Positions 8,683 to 16,239 of a DNA stretch of 64,000 nucleotides are shown one piece after another. The stretch's first letter is position 1; each line of letters opens with the position of its first letter. Below the pieces are notes generated by a model that saw nothing but the letters and a program-made list of their open reading frames with translations, was not told where the DNA came from and searched no databases. The stretch covers positions 186,001 to 250,000 of the forward strand of contig NC_017455.1 in the NCBI RefSeq assembly GCF_000165465.1, read 5' to 3'. The translations under genes and the position numbers were made by a program. Origin of the DNA: Halanaerobium praevalens DSM 2228 (GTDB lineage: Bacteria; Bacillota; Halanaerobiia; Halanaerobiales; Halanaerobiaceae).

Positions 8683-8853
8683 ATGGAATATATATTTTTA
8701 GGAATTTTAGGTTTTGGTAGTCTTTATTATATTGGCAAAAAAGTTTATGGTGGGATTAAAGGGACAGATAGTCCTTGCGCAGGTTGTAGTGACAAGGGTT
8801 GTCCTATTGCAAGTGGTAAAGAATATGACTTTGATGAAATAGTTAAAGATTAA
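8683..8853 (+). CDS. FeoB-associated Cys-rich membrane peptide
   Basis: A 56-residue protein with one N-terminal membrane helix (residues 2-17, FLGILGFGSLYYIG) and a Cys cluster, PCAGCSDKGCP, at 31-41. This is the pattern of the FeoB-associated Cys-rich membrane family (pfam12669-like), which sits behind feoB in many anaerobes; its role is not settled. The second of two consecutive ATG codons is chosen because AGGAGG then lies six bases away. A homologous peptide ends the second feo operon (13483-13632). Confidence 0.85.
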   Translation: MEYIFLGILGFGSLYYIGKKVYGGIKGTDSPCAGCSDKGCPIASGKEYDFDEIVKD

Positions 8854-8869
8854 TTAACTAACTATAAAT

Positions 8870-8911
8870 ACTGATATCAGCCATTAGCTTTAATTTATGG
8901 CTGATATCAGT
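8870..8911. repeat. Long inverted repeat closing the first feo operon
   Basis: ACTGATATCAGCCAT pairs perfectly with ATGGCTGATATCAGT around a 12-base loop. There is no good T run on either strand, so it may act as an RNA-stabilising stem or a weak bidirectional terminator. Confidence 0.6.
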
Positions 8912-8928
8912 AAAAATATAAAAAACCC

Positions 8929-8957
8929 TTGCAAAAACTTGAGTGATCTGATACTAT
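8929..8957 (+). promoter_or_regulatory. Predicted promoter of the second feo operon
   Basis: TTGCAA, 17 bases, TACTAT. The expected start site falls at the edge of the DtxR-type palindrome at 8968, a position suited to repression. Confidence 0.55.
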
Positions 8958-8967
8958 ATTATTCAAG

Positions 8968-8981
8968 TTAGGTTAACCTAA
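8968..8981 (+). promoter_or_regulatory. DtxR-type operator, perfect palindrome
   Basis: TTAGGTTAACCTAA is a perfect 14-bp palindrome placed at the predicted transcription start of the second iron operon. It matches the TTAGG-N4-CCTAA form found before the DtxR-FeoA gene. Confidence 0.75.
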
Positions 8982-9004
8982 AAAAATTATTTTTTTGGCA
9001 GCCA

Positions 9005-9021
9005 TTGAGAATGAGTATCAA
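9005..9021 (+). promoter_or_regulatory. Fur-like box between two DtxR-type sites
   Basis: TTGAGAATGAGTATCAA has the TTGA-A/T-TCAA ends of the sites at 5551 and 13658. It lies between the DtxR-type palindromes at 8968 and 9041. Confidence 0.6.
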
Positions 9022-9040
9022 TCTCTTTTTTTAATCTCAA

Positions 9041-9056
9041 TTTAGGCTTGCCTAAA
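9041..9056 (+). promoter_or_regulatory. Second DtxR-type operator of the second feo operon
   Basis: TTTAGGCTTGCCTAAA is palindromic except for its two central bases and lies just before the ribosome binding site of the first gene. Confidence 0.7.
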
Positions 9057-9077
9057 AAAATTAGGAGGGAAATATTG

Positions 9078-9500
9078 ATGAATAAGAAAAAATTATCTAT
9101 TTTAATTACTTTAGTCTTTTTAATTGTTGTTTCACAGGCGGCTTTGGCACACACACCTATTTTATATGTAGAGGATTATCATGATGGCACAATTTATGTT
9201 CAGGGAGGCTTTTCTGATGGATCTTCAGCTTCTGGTACAGATATTATTTTAGTTACAGAGCAAGAATTTGCTGGTGATACTGAAGCTAGAGATCAGTATT
9301 TAGATAAAATTGGAGCTGAAAAACCTGCTGGTGAAGCAGAATTATTTGAAGAAAAATTAGTAATTTATAGAACTCAACTTGATGATTTTAGTGAAGCAGT
9401 AATCGAAAAACCGGCGGTAGATTATAAAGTTATTTTCGCTGCTGGCCCTGGTCACAATGTAATTGAAAAAGGACCTAAGTTAACAGATTCTGAACTTTAA
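9078..9500 (+). CDS. Small exported protein (NikL-like) of the split-feo operon
   Basis: A 140-residue protein with a Sec signal peptide (MNKKKLSILITLVFLIVVSQ, cleavage near AALA-HTP) and no lipobox. Mature residues begin HTPILYVEDYHDGTIYVQGG. The segments YVEDYHDGTIYVQGGFSDG and GTDIILV recall the small extracytoplasmic components (NikL type) of nickel and cobalt transporters, where an N-terminal His could bind metal. A role as periplasmic metal-handling partner of the split FeoB is inferred. The ATG is chosen because AGGAGG lies ten bases upstream; a TTG 30 bases earlier lies inside the operator. Confidence 0.65.
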   Translation: MNKKKLSILITLVFLIVVSQAALAHTPILYVEDYHDGTIYVQGGFSDGSSASGTDIILVTEQEFAGDTEARDQYLDKIGAEKPAGEAELFEEKLVIYRTQLDDFSEAVIEKPAVDYKVIFAAGPGHNVIEKGPKLTDSEL

Positions 9501-9556
9501 ATTTCAGCGGCAAAGATTAAAAAATAAAAATTAAAAAACAAAAGGAGAATGATCTA

Positions 9557-10360
9557 ATGAATTTTGAAATTAATAAATTAAAAAGAAAATTAGTTTTAGT
9601 AGCTGTTGTAATGGTAATGGTTGTTTCTTCAACAATGATGGCTTCAGCGCACTTTCAATTAATAATGCCGACAGATGATGTTTTAAGCTCTCAGGATGAA
9701 AAAGAAATTGATCTTGATTTAATCTTTACTCATCCAGGCGAAGCTTCTCACACAATGGAAATGGGAGAACCAGTGCAGTTTGGAGTTTATCATAAAGGAC
9801 GTAAAAAAGATCTTTTAGATAGTTTAGAAAAAACTACTTTTGATGGAGCAACTGCTTATGAAACTAGTTATCAAACTAGAGGTTTTGGTGACTTTGTTTT
9901 TTATCTGCAGCCAGCCCCTTATTGGGAAGAAATGGATGGTCTTTACATAAGTCAATATACTAAAGTAGTAGTAAATAGTATGGGTGCTCCCTCAGATTGG
10001 GATGCAGAACTTGGCTTAAAAGCTGAAATTGTACCTTTAACTAGACCTTATGGTCTTTGGGCTGGCAATGTATTCCAGGGAGTTGTCAAAAAAGATGGTC
10101 AACCAGTACCACATGCTGAAATAGAAGTTGAGCGTTTAAATGCTGAATCATATGCAGGAATTAATAATGCAGAATTTGAATTTCCAACTCCAGCTCATGC
10201 AACTCAGGTAATTAAAGCTGATGAAAATGGAGTCTTTACTTATGGCATTCCAAACTCAGGTTGGTGGGGTTTTGCAGCTTTAATGGAAGGTGAACAAATA
10301 AATGGAAAAGATCATGAAATTGGAGCAGTAATGTGGGTTAAAGCTCATGCTATAGACTAG
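9557..10360 (+). CDS. DUF4198-type exported protein, putative metal-binding partner
   Basis: A 267-residue protein with a Sec signal peptide (hydrophobic 12-31, cleavage near MASA-HFQL) and no lipobox. The mature N-terminus HFQLIMPTDDVL, followed by a beta-sandwich and a carboxypeptidase-regulatory-like segment (VVKKDGQPVPHAEIEVE), matches the DUF4198/NikK-like family. That family is usually found with nickel or cobalt ECF transporters. Here it precedes a split FeoB and lies under iron-type operators, so a periplasmic ferrous-iron role is inferred. The hairpin behind it may give it higher expression than the transporter. Confidence 0.75.
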   Translation: MNFEINKLKRKLVLVAVVMVMVVSSTMMASAHFQLIMPTDDVLSSQDEKEIDLDLIFTHPGEASHTMEMGEPVQFGVYHKGRKKDLLDSLEKTTFDGATAYETSYQTRGFGDFVFYLQPAPYWEEMDGLYISQYTKVVVNSMGAPSDWDAELGLKAEIVPLTRPYGLWAGNVFQGVVKKDGQPVPHAEIEVERLNAESYAGINNAEFEFPTPAHATQVIKADENGVFTYGIPNSGWWGFAALMEGEQINGKDHEIGAVMWVKAHAID

Positions 10361-10369
10361 GAAAAACAA

Positions 10370-10403
10370 AGACAGGTAGTTTAATTTAGCTGCCTGTCTC
10401 TTG
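10370..10403 (+). terminator. Attenuating hairpin between the DUF4198 gene and the split feoB gene
   Basis: A 10-bp stem, AGACAGGTAG with CTGCCTGTCT (one G-T pair), is followed by CTTGTTT. Partial termination here would give more binding protein than permease. Confidence 0.6.
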
Positions 10404-10430
10404 TTTACTCTAACAGGGAGAGGTAATTTT

Positions 10431-12272
10431 ATGCAAGAAGAATTTAAAAATATAGAAGATCTTTTAACTTTTGCTGCTGAAGAACAAAAAACTTTTAAAG
10501 CTAATAATTATTATGATTTAGAAAATCATTTTGCTCAGTCTTATTATACAGAAGCATCTAATTTAGCTGAGTCAGTTTTAAAAAAGCCAGAAGTTAAAAA
10601 AGAAAGTTTTACTAAAAAAGCTGATAGAATAGTTTTACATAGATTTTTTGGTCCACTGCTTGTTTTAGGAGTAATCTTTTTAATTTACCAATTAAGTATT
10701 GTTCAGGGCTATGAAATAACTAATTATACCTGGCCTTATTTATCTTCTTTAAAAGGTTTAATTGTTTCATTTTTACCTGGAGAAAATTTATTATTTGATC
10801 CTTTATTACGTTCTTTGGTAATTAGTGTTGTTGATGGTGTTTTAGCAATTTTAAATTATATTCCGATCTTTTTAATTTTATTTACTCTGATAGCTATTTT
10901 AGAAGATATCGGTTATATTCCCAGAGTAACTTTTATTATGGATCGAGTTGCACGGCGTTTTGGCTTACATGGTCAATCAGTTTTCCCTTTAGTTTTAAGT
11001 GGCTTATTTGTGGGCGGCTGTGCAGTGCCAGGAGTAATGGCTACAAGAGGGATTAAAGATGAGAAGGCAAGGTTGTCAACTATTTTAATTGCCCCCATAA
11101 TGAATTGTTTGGCTAAAACTCCACTTTATATTTTGCTGATTTCAATGTTTTTTACTGATCATCAAGGAAAAGCAATGTTTTTTATTGCTACTGTAAATAT
11201 TTTTATTGCTTTAGGTTTAAGTAAATTATTTTCACTAACAGTGCTTAAACACAAGCCTTCTTCACCTTTTGTGATGGAAATGCCTAGTTATCATTTGCCA
11301 ACGATCAAGGGGGTTTTAAGACGCAGTTTTGAGAGGTTATGGCTTTTTCTCAAAAAAATAACTACAGTAGTAGCTGTAGTTATGGTAATTGTTTTCTTTT
11401 TAATTAATTATCCAGGTATTAATAGTCAACAAACAAATGAATATCAGGCTAAAATTGATCAGGCTCAGAGTAAATTTTATGAGGGAATTAAAGCTAATCC
11501 AGAATATTATCAAGCTTTAAATAGTGACCAAAAACTAAGAAACTTTATTAATTATACTGCTAATTTTAATAGTGATAAGTTAAATTCAGGTGGAGAAAAA
11601 GCTCTAGCTGAAGTGCAGGAAAAATATAAAGAAAAAAATACTTTATTTTATAAAATAGTTAATCGTGGGCGTTATCAGGTTGATGGTCAGTGGCAGCGAG
11701 ATCGGAAGGCTGCTCAAGTTTTTAAACAATATAGATATTTTGATCGGACTCGAAAAACATTAAGGGCAGAGATCAATAATAAAAATCTAGAGGGCAGTGT
11801 TTTAGGAAGATTAGGTTATTATCTAGAGCCACTTACAACTTATGCTGGCTTTGATTGGAAAATAAATATGTCTTTAATCAGTTCTTTTGCAGCTAAAGAA
11901 AATAGTGTAGCAACTTTAGGGGCAATTTATAAAAGTCAAACCCCAAATGATAATTTAGCAAGTAGAATTTCAGATACTTCTGGCTGGACTGCACTCCATG
12001 CACTAGCGATGATGGTTTTTATGGCCTTATATCCACCTTGTATTCCAACAATGGTTGCAGTGAGGCAAGAAACTGGAAGCACCAAATGGATGCTGTTTGG
12101 ACTTTTATATCCAATATTGATGGGTTTTATTGCTTCAGTTTTAATCTTTAGTGGAGGTAATTATTTTAATTTATCTGGTTTAGAGACAATGTTTGCCTTT
12201 TATTTATTAGCAATTATTTTCATGTTAATTATGGCTTTTATTAAACCAAAAGAAATATATAATGAAGCTTAA
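10431..12272 (+). CDS. FeoB membrane domain without G domain (split FeoB)
   Basis: A 613-residue membrane protein with the FeoB channel part but no GTPase. A soluble N-terminus of about 65 residues replaces the G domain. Both gate motifs are kept: GGCAVPGVMATRG and APIMNCLAKTPLY, each with its Cys. A hydrophilic insert of about 125 residues (about 328-454) lies between two membrane helices, just before the helix SLISSFAAKENSVATLGAIY. Two feoA genes and a separate FeoB G domain follow in the same operon. The ATG at 10431 is chosen because GGGAGAGG lies before it; a TTG at 10401 lies just after the hairpin. Confidence 0.9.
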   Translation: MQEEFKNIEDLLTFAAEEQKTFKANNYYDLENHFAQSYYTEASNLAESVLKKPEVKKESFTKKADRIVLHRFFGPLLVLGVIFLIYQLSIVQGYEITNYTWPYLSSLKGLIVSFLPGENLLFDPLLRSLVISVVDGVLAILNYIPIFLILFTLIAILEDIGYIPRVTFIMDRVARRFGLHGQSVFPLVLSGLFVGGCAVPGVMATRGIKDEKARLSTILIAPIMNCLAKTPLYILLISMFFTDHQGKAMFFIATVNIFIALGLSKLFSLTVLKHKPSSPFVMEMPSYHLPTIKGVLRRSFERLWLFLKKITTVVAVVMVIVFFLINYPGINSQQTNEYQAKIDQAQSKFYEGIKANPEYYQALNSDQKLRNFINYTANFNSDKLNSGGEKALAEVQEKYKEKNTLFYKIVNRGRYQVDGQWQRDRKAAQVFKQYRYFDRTRKTLRAEINNKNLEGSVLGRLGYYLEPLTTYAGFDWKINMSLISSFAAKENSVATLGAIYKSQTPNDNLASRISDTSGWTALHALAMMVFMALYPPCIPTMVAVRQETGSTKWMLFGLLYPILMGFIASVLIFSGGNYFNLSGLETMFAFYLLAIIFMLIMAFIKPKEIYNEA

Positions 12273-12310
12273 ATTTGATAATTTAAAATAATAAATCGAG
12301 GTGAAAATAA

Positions 12311-12556
12311 ATGAGAGAAAATATAATTCCTTTAGGCCTGCTGCCCTCAGGCCAAAAGGCTAAAATTGTTGATAATCAAAGCTATGGTCGAGGTTTGTTA
12401 AGAAGATTAGAAGATCTTGGTTTAAATATTGGGACTGAAATTGAAGTTATTGCTGCTGGTAATCCAGGCCCTTTTTTACTAGCTATTCAAAATCAACAGG
12501 TTGCTCTGGGTCAGAATTTGGCAGCTAAAATAATGGTTAAAAATAAAATTTATTAA
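12311..12556 (+). CDS. FeoA-domain protein 1 of the split-feo operon
   Basis: An 81-residue FeoA/SH3-like protein: LPSGQKAKIVDN, LRRLEDLGLNIGTEIEVI and QQVALGQNLAAKIMV. It lies 38 bases behind the split FeoB membrane gene and 13 bases before a second feoA. It is quite different from the next one, so the two are probably not redundant. Confidence 0.88.
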   Translation: MRENIIPLGLLPSGQKAKIVDNQSYGRGLLRRLEDLGLNIGTEIEVIAAGNPGPFLLAIQNQQVALGQNLAAKIMVKNKIY

Positions 12557-12569
12557 AAGGAGCAAAAAA

Positions 12570-12806
12570 GTGGATAAAATAAGATTAAATAAATTAAAAC
12601 CAGGTGCTAAAGGGAAAATTGTTAATATAGCTCTTAAAGGAGCTTCTGGGAGACGTTTGATGGATTTGGGTTTTATTCCAGGCAGTGATTTTACTGTAGT
12701 TAGAAATGCTCCTTTAGTTGATCCAGTTGAATTAGAAATTAGAGATAATAATGTCAGTATTAGACATGATGAAGCAAAGTTTATTGAGGTGATTGTCAGT
12801 GAGTGA
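12570..12806 (+). CDS. FeoA-domain protein 2 of the split-feo operon
   Basis: A 78-residue FeoA protein: LKPGAKGKIVNI, GRRLMDLGFIPGSDFTVV, PVELEIRDNNVSIRHDEA. It is closer to the C-terminal FeoA domain of the DtxR fusion than to the preceding FeoA. The start is GTG with AAGGAG seven bases upstream. Its end overlaps the start of the G-domain gene, suggesting coupled translation. Confidence 0.9.
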   Translation: MDKIRLNKLKPGAKGKIVNIALKGASGRRLMDLGFIPGSDFTVVRNAPLVDPVELEIRDNNVSIRHDEAKFIEVIVSE

Positions 12807-13482
12807 AATAAATGTAGCAGTTGCAGGTCAGCCAAATTCAGGTAAGTCAACAATGTTTAATCTTTTAACAGGAGCCAGACAGTTTATAGCAAATTACCCT
12901 GGGGTGACAGTTGAAAAGAAAACTGGAGTTTTAAAAATTGATTCAGATAAATGTAATTTAATTGACTTGCCTGGTACTTATAGCTTAAGTTCTTATAGTT
13001 TAGAAGAAACAGTAGCCCGTGATTATTTACTTTCAGGTCAGGCAGATTTAATTTTAAATATTGTCGATGCTTCTAATTTTGAGAGAAGCCTGAATTTAAC
13101 TTTACAGTTATTGGAGATTGGTTTGCCAATGGTTATAGTTTTAAATATGATGGATATAGTTGAAAAAAGAGAAATTAAAATTGAAGCAGAAAAACTAAGT
13201 GAAAAATTGAATTGTCCTGTTGTGAAAGCAGTTGCTAAAAAGGCCCAAGGTAAAGAAAAAATTAAAGAAATGATTAAAGAAGTTTATTATCACAAAGAAA
13301 AGTATCAACCTAATCTTAGTCAAATTATCAATTATAGTCCAGAAATGGAAACAAAGATAGAAAAAATAGCTCAATTTTTTGCTCAAAAAAATGAGTTTAA
13401 AAATTATTCTAGTCGCTGGTTAGCAATTAGAATTTTAGCTGGAGATAAACATGTAGAAAATTTAATTAAAGAGGTGGTTTAA
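12799..13482 (+). CDS. Free-standing FeoB G domain (split FeoB GTPase)
   Basis: A 227-residue soluble GTPase matching only the cytoplasmic part of FeoB: GQPNSGKST (G1), NYPGVTVEKKTG (G2), DLPGTYSLSSYS (G3) and LNMMD (G4). A partial helical GDI region follows (SSRWLAIRILAGD), and then the protein stops. It presumably docks on the membrane protein encoded at 10431. GTG 12799 is preferred because GAGGTG lies eight bases before it; a TTG at 12793 in the same frame is too close. It overlaps feoA by eight bases. Confidence 0.92.
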   Translation: MSEINVAVAGQPNSGKSTMFNLLTGARQFIANYPGVTVEKKTGVLKIDSDKCNLIDLPGTYSLSSYSLEETVARDYLLSGQADLILNIVDASNFERSLNLTLQLLEIGLPMVIVLNMMDIVEKREIKIEAEKLSEKLNCPVVKAVAKKAQGKEKIKEMIKEVYYHKEKYQPNLSQIINYSPEMETKIEKIAQFFAQKNEFKNYSSRWLAIRILAGDKHVENLIKEVV

Positions 13483-13632
13483 ATGGATAGAATAATTGCA
13501 TTTGCAATTTTGGCAGCTAGCGTGTATTATATTGGCAGAAGGCTTTATCGCCAAGTATTTTTAGGTGAAGGCTGTTCAAGTTGTGACTGTGGTAGTGAAG
13601 ATAGCTGCTGCAGTTCCAAAACTAAAAAGTAA
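13483..13632 (+). CDS. FeoB-associated Cys-rich membrane peptide 2
   Basis: A 49-residue peptide with an N-terminal membrane helix (IIAFAILAASVYYIG) and a Cys cluster between 31 and 43 (CSSCDCGSEDSCC). It starts on the base after the stop codon of the G-domain gene. It belongs to the same family as the peptide at 8683-8853. Confidence 0.85.
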   Translation: MDRIIAFAILAASVYYIGRRLYRQVFLGEGCSSCDCGSEDSCCSSKTKK

Positions 13633-13657
13633 GAGAGTATTATTTTTTTAGATGAGA

Positions 13658-13674
13658 ATGAGAATCGTTTTCAA
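13658..13674 (+). promoter_or_regulatory. Fur-like box before the DUF2325 gene
   Basis: ATGAGAATCGTTTTCAA matches the box at 5551-5567 at 15 of 17 positions. Confidence 0.7.
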
Positions 13675-13711
13675 TTAAATATAAATTTAGAATTGGTAAA
13701 GGAGGCAAAAA

Positions 13712-14002
13712 ATGTCCTTAATGATAGTTGGAGCAGATAATCTTGGTTCAATCAAAAAAAATGTTAAAAATTTAGGTTTTAAAGAAATAATCCATCTTTC
13801 AGGCAGAAAAAAATCTAAATTTAGAAATTTCGAAATTCCTGTAAATACAGATTTTGTTTTAATTATGACGGATTATATAAATCATGCAGTTATGAAAAAA
13901 GTAAAAAGAGCAGCTAAAGAAAGTAATGTTAAAGTTATTTATGCCCGCCGTAGTTGGGCTTCTATTTATAAGAAATTAGAAAGAAGAGCTGTTTGTATTT
14001 AA
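13712..14002 (+). CDS. DUF2325 protein, iron-regulated
   Basis: A 96-residue cytoplasmic protein of the DUF2325 type: MSLMIVGADNLGSIKKNV at the start, a central VNTDFVLIMTDYINHAVM and the closing VIYARRSWASIYKKLER. Its biochemical role is not known to me. GGAGG precedes the ATG and a Fur-like box lies upstream, so iron control is likely. It sits between the split-feo operon and an HD-GYP gene. Confidence 0.8.
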   Translation: MSLMIVGADNLGSIKKNVKNLGFKEIIHLSGRKKSKFRNFEIPVNTDFVLIMTDYINHAVMKKVKRAAKESNVKVIYARRSWASIYKKLERRAVCI

Positions 14003-14056
14003 ATTGAGTTTTAAATAGATTATTAAAATATAGAAATCAAGGTGAGCAAATTAATT

Positions 14057-14764
14057 ATGTTCAAAATAAAGCAAAGTTATATTCCAGCTCAAATCAAAAC
14101 ACATCAGGTAATAGAAATTTTACTAAAAACTCTAGATGCTCGTGATAATAATACATTTGAGCATTCTTGGAGAGTAGCAGAAACGGCTACAATTATTGCT
14201 CGTGGTCTAAAATTAAAGGCAGATCAAATAGAAAAAGTTCATATTGCTGCCCATTTACATGATATTGGTAAGATTGGAGTTGCAGATAAAGTGTTAAATA
14301 AAACTGGGCGTTTAACTAAAGCAGAATTTGTTGAAATTCAAAAACATCCGCAAATTGCTTATCAAATTTTGAAAAAGACTCCAATCTTTGATTCAGTTTC
14401 TCCAATAGTTCTACACCACCATGAGCGTTTTGACGGCAGGGGTTATCCAACTGGACTTAAAGGGAAAGAAATACCACTTGCCGCTCGCATTATTGCGGTA
14501 GCAGATAGTTTTGATGCTATGACCTCTAATCGTAGTTATAGAAGAGCTAAAAGTTATAAATTTGCTTTAAAAGAAATTACAGAGCACAGTGGTCAGCAAT
14601 TTTGTCCTCAGGTTGTAAAAGTTTTTAAACATAAATTTGAATTAATTTTAAGTAGAATAGAATTTATAAATACTAAATTTGAAAAAAAATTTGTACCGGA
14701 GTTAGTTGGCCAAGAAGTAGAGCATCAAGAATTGCCGCATTCTCTTAAAGTGTACAATAAATAA
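14057..14764 (+). CDS. HD-GYP domain protein, putative c-di-GMP phosphodiesterase
   Basis: A 235-residue soluble protein consisting almost only of an HD-GYP domain. It shows HSWRVAE, HLHDIGKIGV, EIQKHP, LHHHERFDGRGYP, AVADSFDAMTS and the GQQFCP closing motif, so all usual metal and GYP residues are present. HD-GYP enzymes hydrolyse c-di-GMP to pGpG or GMP and use iron or manganese at the metal site, which fits its place in an iron cluster. The ATG at 14057 is preferred over a GTG at 14042 that overlaps the ribosome binding site AAGGTGAG. Confidence 0.9.
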   Translation: MFKIKQSYIPAQIKTHQVIEILLKTLDARDNNTFEHSWRVAETATIIARGLKLKADQIEKVHIAAHLHDIGKIGVADKVLNKTGRLTKAEFVEIQKHPQIAYQILKKTPIFDSVSPIVLHHHERFDGRGYPTGLKGKEIPLAARIIAVADSFDAMTSNRSYRRAKSYKFALKEITEHSGQQFCPQVVKVFKHKFELILSRIEFINTKFEKKFVPELVGQEVEHQELPHSLKVYNK

Positions 14765-14787
14765 AAATAAATGAAAGGAAGATTATA

Positions 14788-15282
14788 ATGGATAAAGTTG
14801 GAATTTTTTATGGCAGTACTACTGGAGATACTGAAACAATTGCAATGAGCCTTGCTTCTCAATTAAAAAATTATGATGTTGATGTTTATAATGTTAATTC
14901 TGCTGCTAAAGAGGATGTTGAAGCTTATGATAATTTAATTTTGGCTTCTTCAACTTGGGGCTTAGGTGAACTGCAATCTGATTGGATAGATTTTATAGAA
15001 GAGCTGAAAGAAGTAGATTTAAAAAACAAAAAAATTGCTTTAGTCGGAACTGGAGATCAAGATATGTATGCAGATACCTTTGTTGATGCAATTGGAATTA
15101 TTTATGAAGAATTAAAAGCTAGTGAAGCTGAATTTGTAGGTCATTATCCTTCTGATACTTATGATTTTAGTGATTCAAGAGCTTTAGTAGATGAAAAATT
15201 AATTGGTTTAGCAATTGATAATACAAATCAATCCGATTTAACTGAGACTAGAATTGAAGAATGGTGCCAGGGATTATTTTAA
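14788..15282 (+). CDS. Flavodoxin
   Basis: A 164-residue long-chain flavodoxin. The FMN phosphate loop is GSTTGDTE (9-16), STWGLGELQSDW (54-65) is the second FMN loop, and GTGDQDMYADTF (87-98) is the third. It is a soluble electron carrier that replaces ferredoxin when iron is short. Its position among iron uptake genes and directly before DUF2023 and fur supports this role. Confidence 0.95.
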   Translation: MDKVGIFYGSTTGDTETIAMSLASQLKNYDVDVYNVNSAAKEDVEAYDNLILASSTWGLGELQSDWIDFIEELKEVDLKNKKIALVGTGDQDMYADTFVDAIGIIYEELKASEAEFVGHYPSDTYDFSDSRALVDEKLIGLAIDNTNQSDLTETRIEEWCQGLF

Positions 15283-15304
15283 ATTAATAGATAACTAGAT
15301 GTTT

Positions 15305-15357
15305 AATCAATAACCCGTTTAGTTATTTTAAATTTAAATAACTGACGGGTTATTGAT
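15305..15357 (+). terminator. Long hairpin behind flavodoxin
   Basis: An outer stem, ATCAATAACCCGT with ACGGGTTATTGAT, continues into TTATTT with AAATAA, giving about 20 bp around a short AT loop. The T run after it is poor, so it may be a terminator or a structured element between flavodoxin and DUF2023. Confidence 0.6.
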
Positions 15358-15388
15358 AATTTAAGTAGAGGCGAAAGGGAGATGCAAA

Positions 15389-15727
15389 ATGAAAGTTTTT
15401 AACCATCATTTATATGAATATGAAAAAGGATTAAGAAATTTAATTTTACATACAACTAAAAGTAAACACCAAGATTTTATGGTTAGACGCCTGGAAAATA
15501 AGCAGATTGCTTATGTAATTTATCCTGTTTCAGCAAAAAAGATAAATATTTTTTTTGGAGATCAAAACTGTATCGAAGTAATAAAAAAAATTAATAAAGC
15601 TGATCTAAAAGCTTATACAGATGAAGAAGATTTTATTTTGGGGATCATGCTGGGTTATGATCGCTTAAAACAATGTGAGCGTTATTTGCAGAGAAAAGAT
15701 CAAAAAGCTGAATTAAAAGCAGTTTAG
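15389..15727 (+). CDS. DUF2023 family protein
   Basis: A 112-residue cytoplasmic protein. The opening MKVFNHHLYEYEKGLRNLIL and the closing MLGYDRLKQCERYL are signatures of the DUF2023 family; no catalytic role is known to me. It lies between flavodoxin and fur, so a role in flavodoxin function or the iron-sparing response is plausible but unproven. GGCGAAAGGGAG precedes the ATG. Confidence 0.8.
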   Translation: MKVFNHHLYEYEKGLRNLILHTTKSKHQDFMVRRLENKQIAYVIYPVSAKKINIFFGDQNCIEVIKKINKADLKAYTDEEDFILGIMLGYDRLKQCERYLQRKDQKAELKAV

Positions 15728-15754
15728 AAATTTTTTTAGGAAAGGTGATTAAAA

Positions 15755-16201
15755 TTGAATGAACTTCCAATTAAAAAAATGAAAAATCTTTTTTCTGAAT
15801 CGGGATACCATTTTACAGAGCAGAGAAGTTTTATTTGCCAAGAACTTTGGAAATCCAGAAAACATTATTTTACTAAAAAAGAGATTTTTGAATATCTAAA
15901 AAAAAGAACTGATAAACTTAGTTTAGCGACCGTTTATCGGGCTATTGATAGTTTAGAAAATTTAGGTATTTTAAGAAAAGCAATTATTAAAAATAGAGTT
16001 ATTAAATATAAAATCTGCTTTGATTTGGGTCAGGAAGTTCATGGTCATTTAATTTGTAAAAAGTGTAATGAGATAATAAAATTAGAAAGTAAAAATTTAA
16101 AAAATTTAATTTCTGAAGTCCAATCTGATTATAAATTTGAAATAGATAATCAGATTATTAATTTTAATGGCTGTTGTAATAAATGTCAGCAGAAAAATTA
16201 G
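15755..16201 (+). CDS. Fur-family metalloregulator
   Basis: A 148-residue dimeric repressor. The winged helix is at about 10-85 (FTEQRSFICQELWKS, LSLATVYRAIDSLENLGILRK). A dimerisation domain follows with a zinc site made by CKKC and CCNKC pairs. With its iron-transport neighbours it is most probably a ferric uptake regulator; PerR or Zur cannot be excluded from sequence alone. The TTG start has AGGAAAGGTG upstream. A decayed piece of a fur-like gene lies at about 22190-22310. Confidence 0.92.
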   Translation: MNELPIKKMKNLFSESGYHFTEQRSFICQELWKSRKHYFTKKEIFEYLKKRTDKLSLATVYRAIDSLENLGILRKAIIKNRVIKYKICFDLGQEVHGHLICKKCNEIIKLESKNLKNLISEVQSDYKFEIDNQIINFNGCCNKCQQKN

Positions 16202-16239
16202 TTTAAGTTTTCAGTATAAATTATGCAGGAGTGGGAAAA

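Noticed and set aside
12479-12853. 124-codon minus-strand open frame across the two feoA genes
   Set aside because: It runs antisense to three recognisable genes and resembles nothing.
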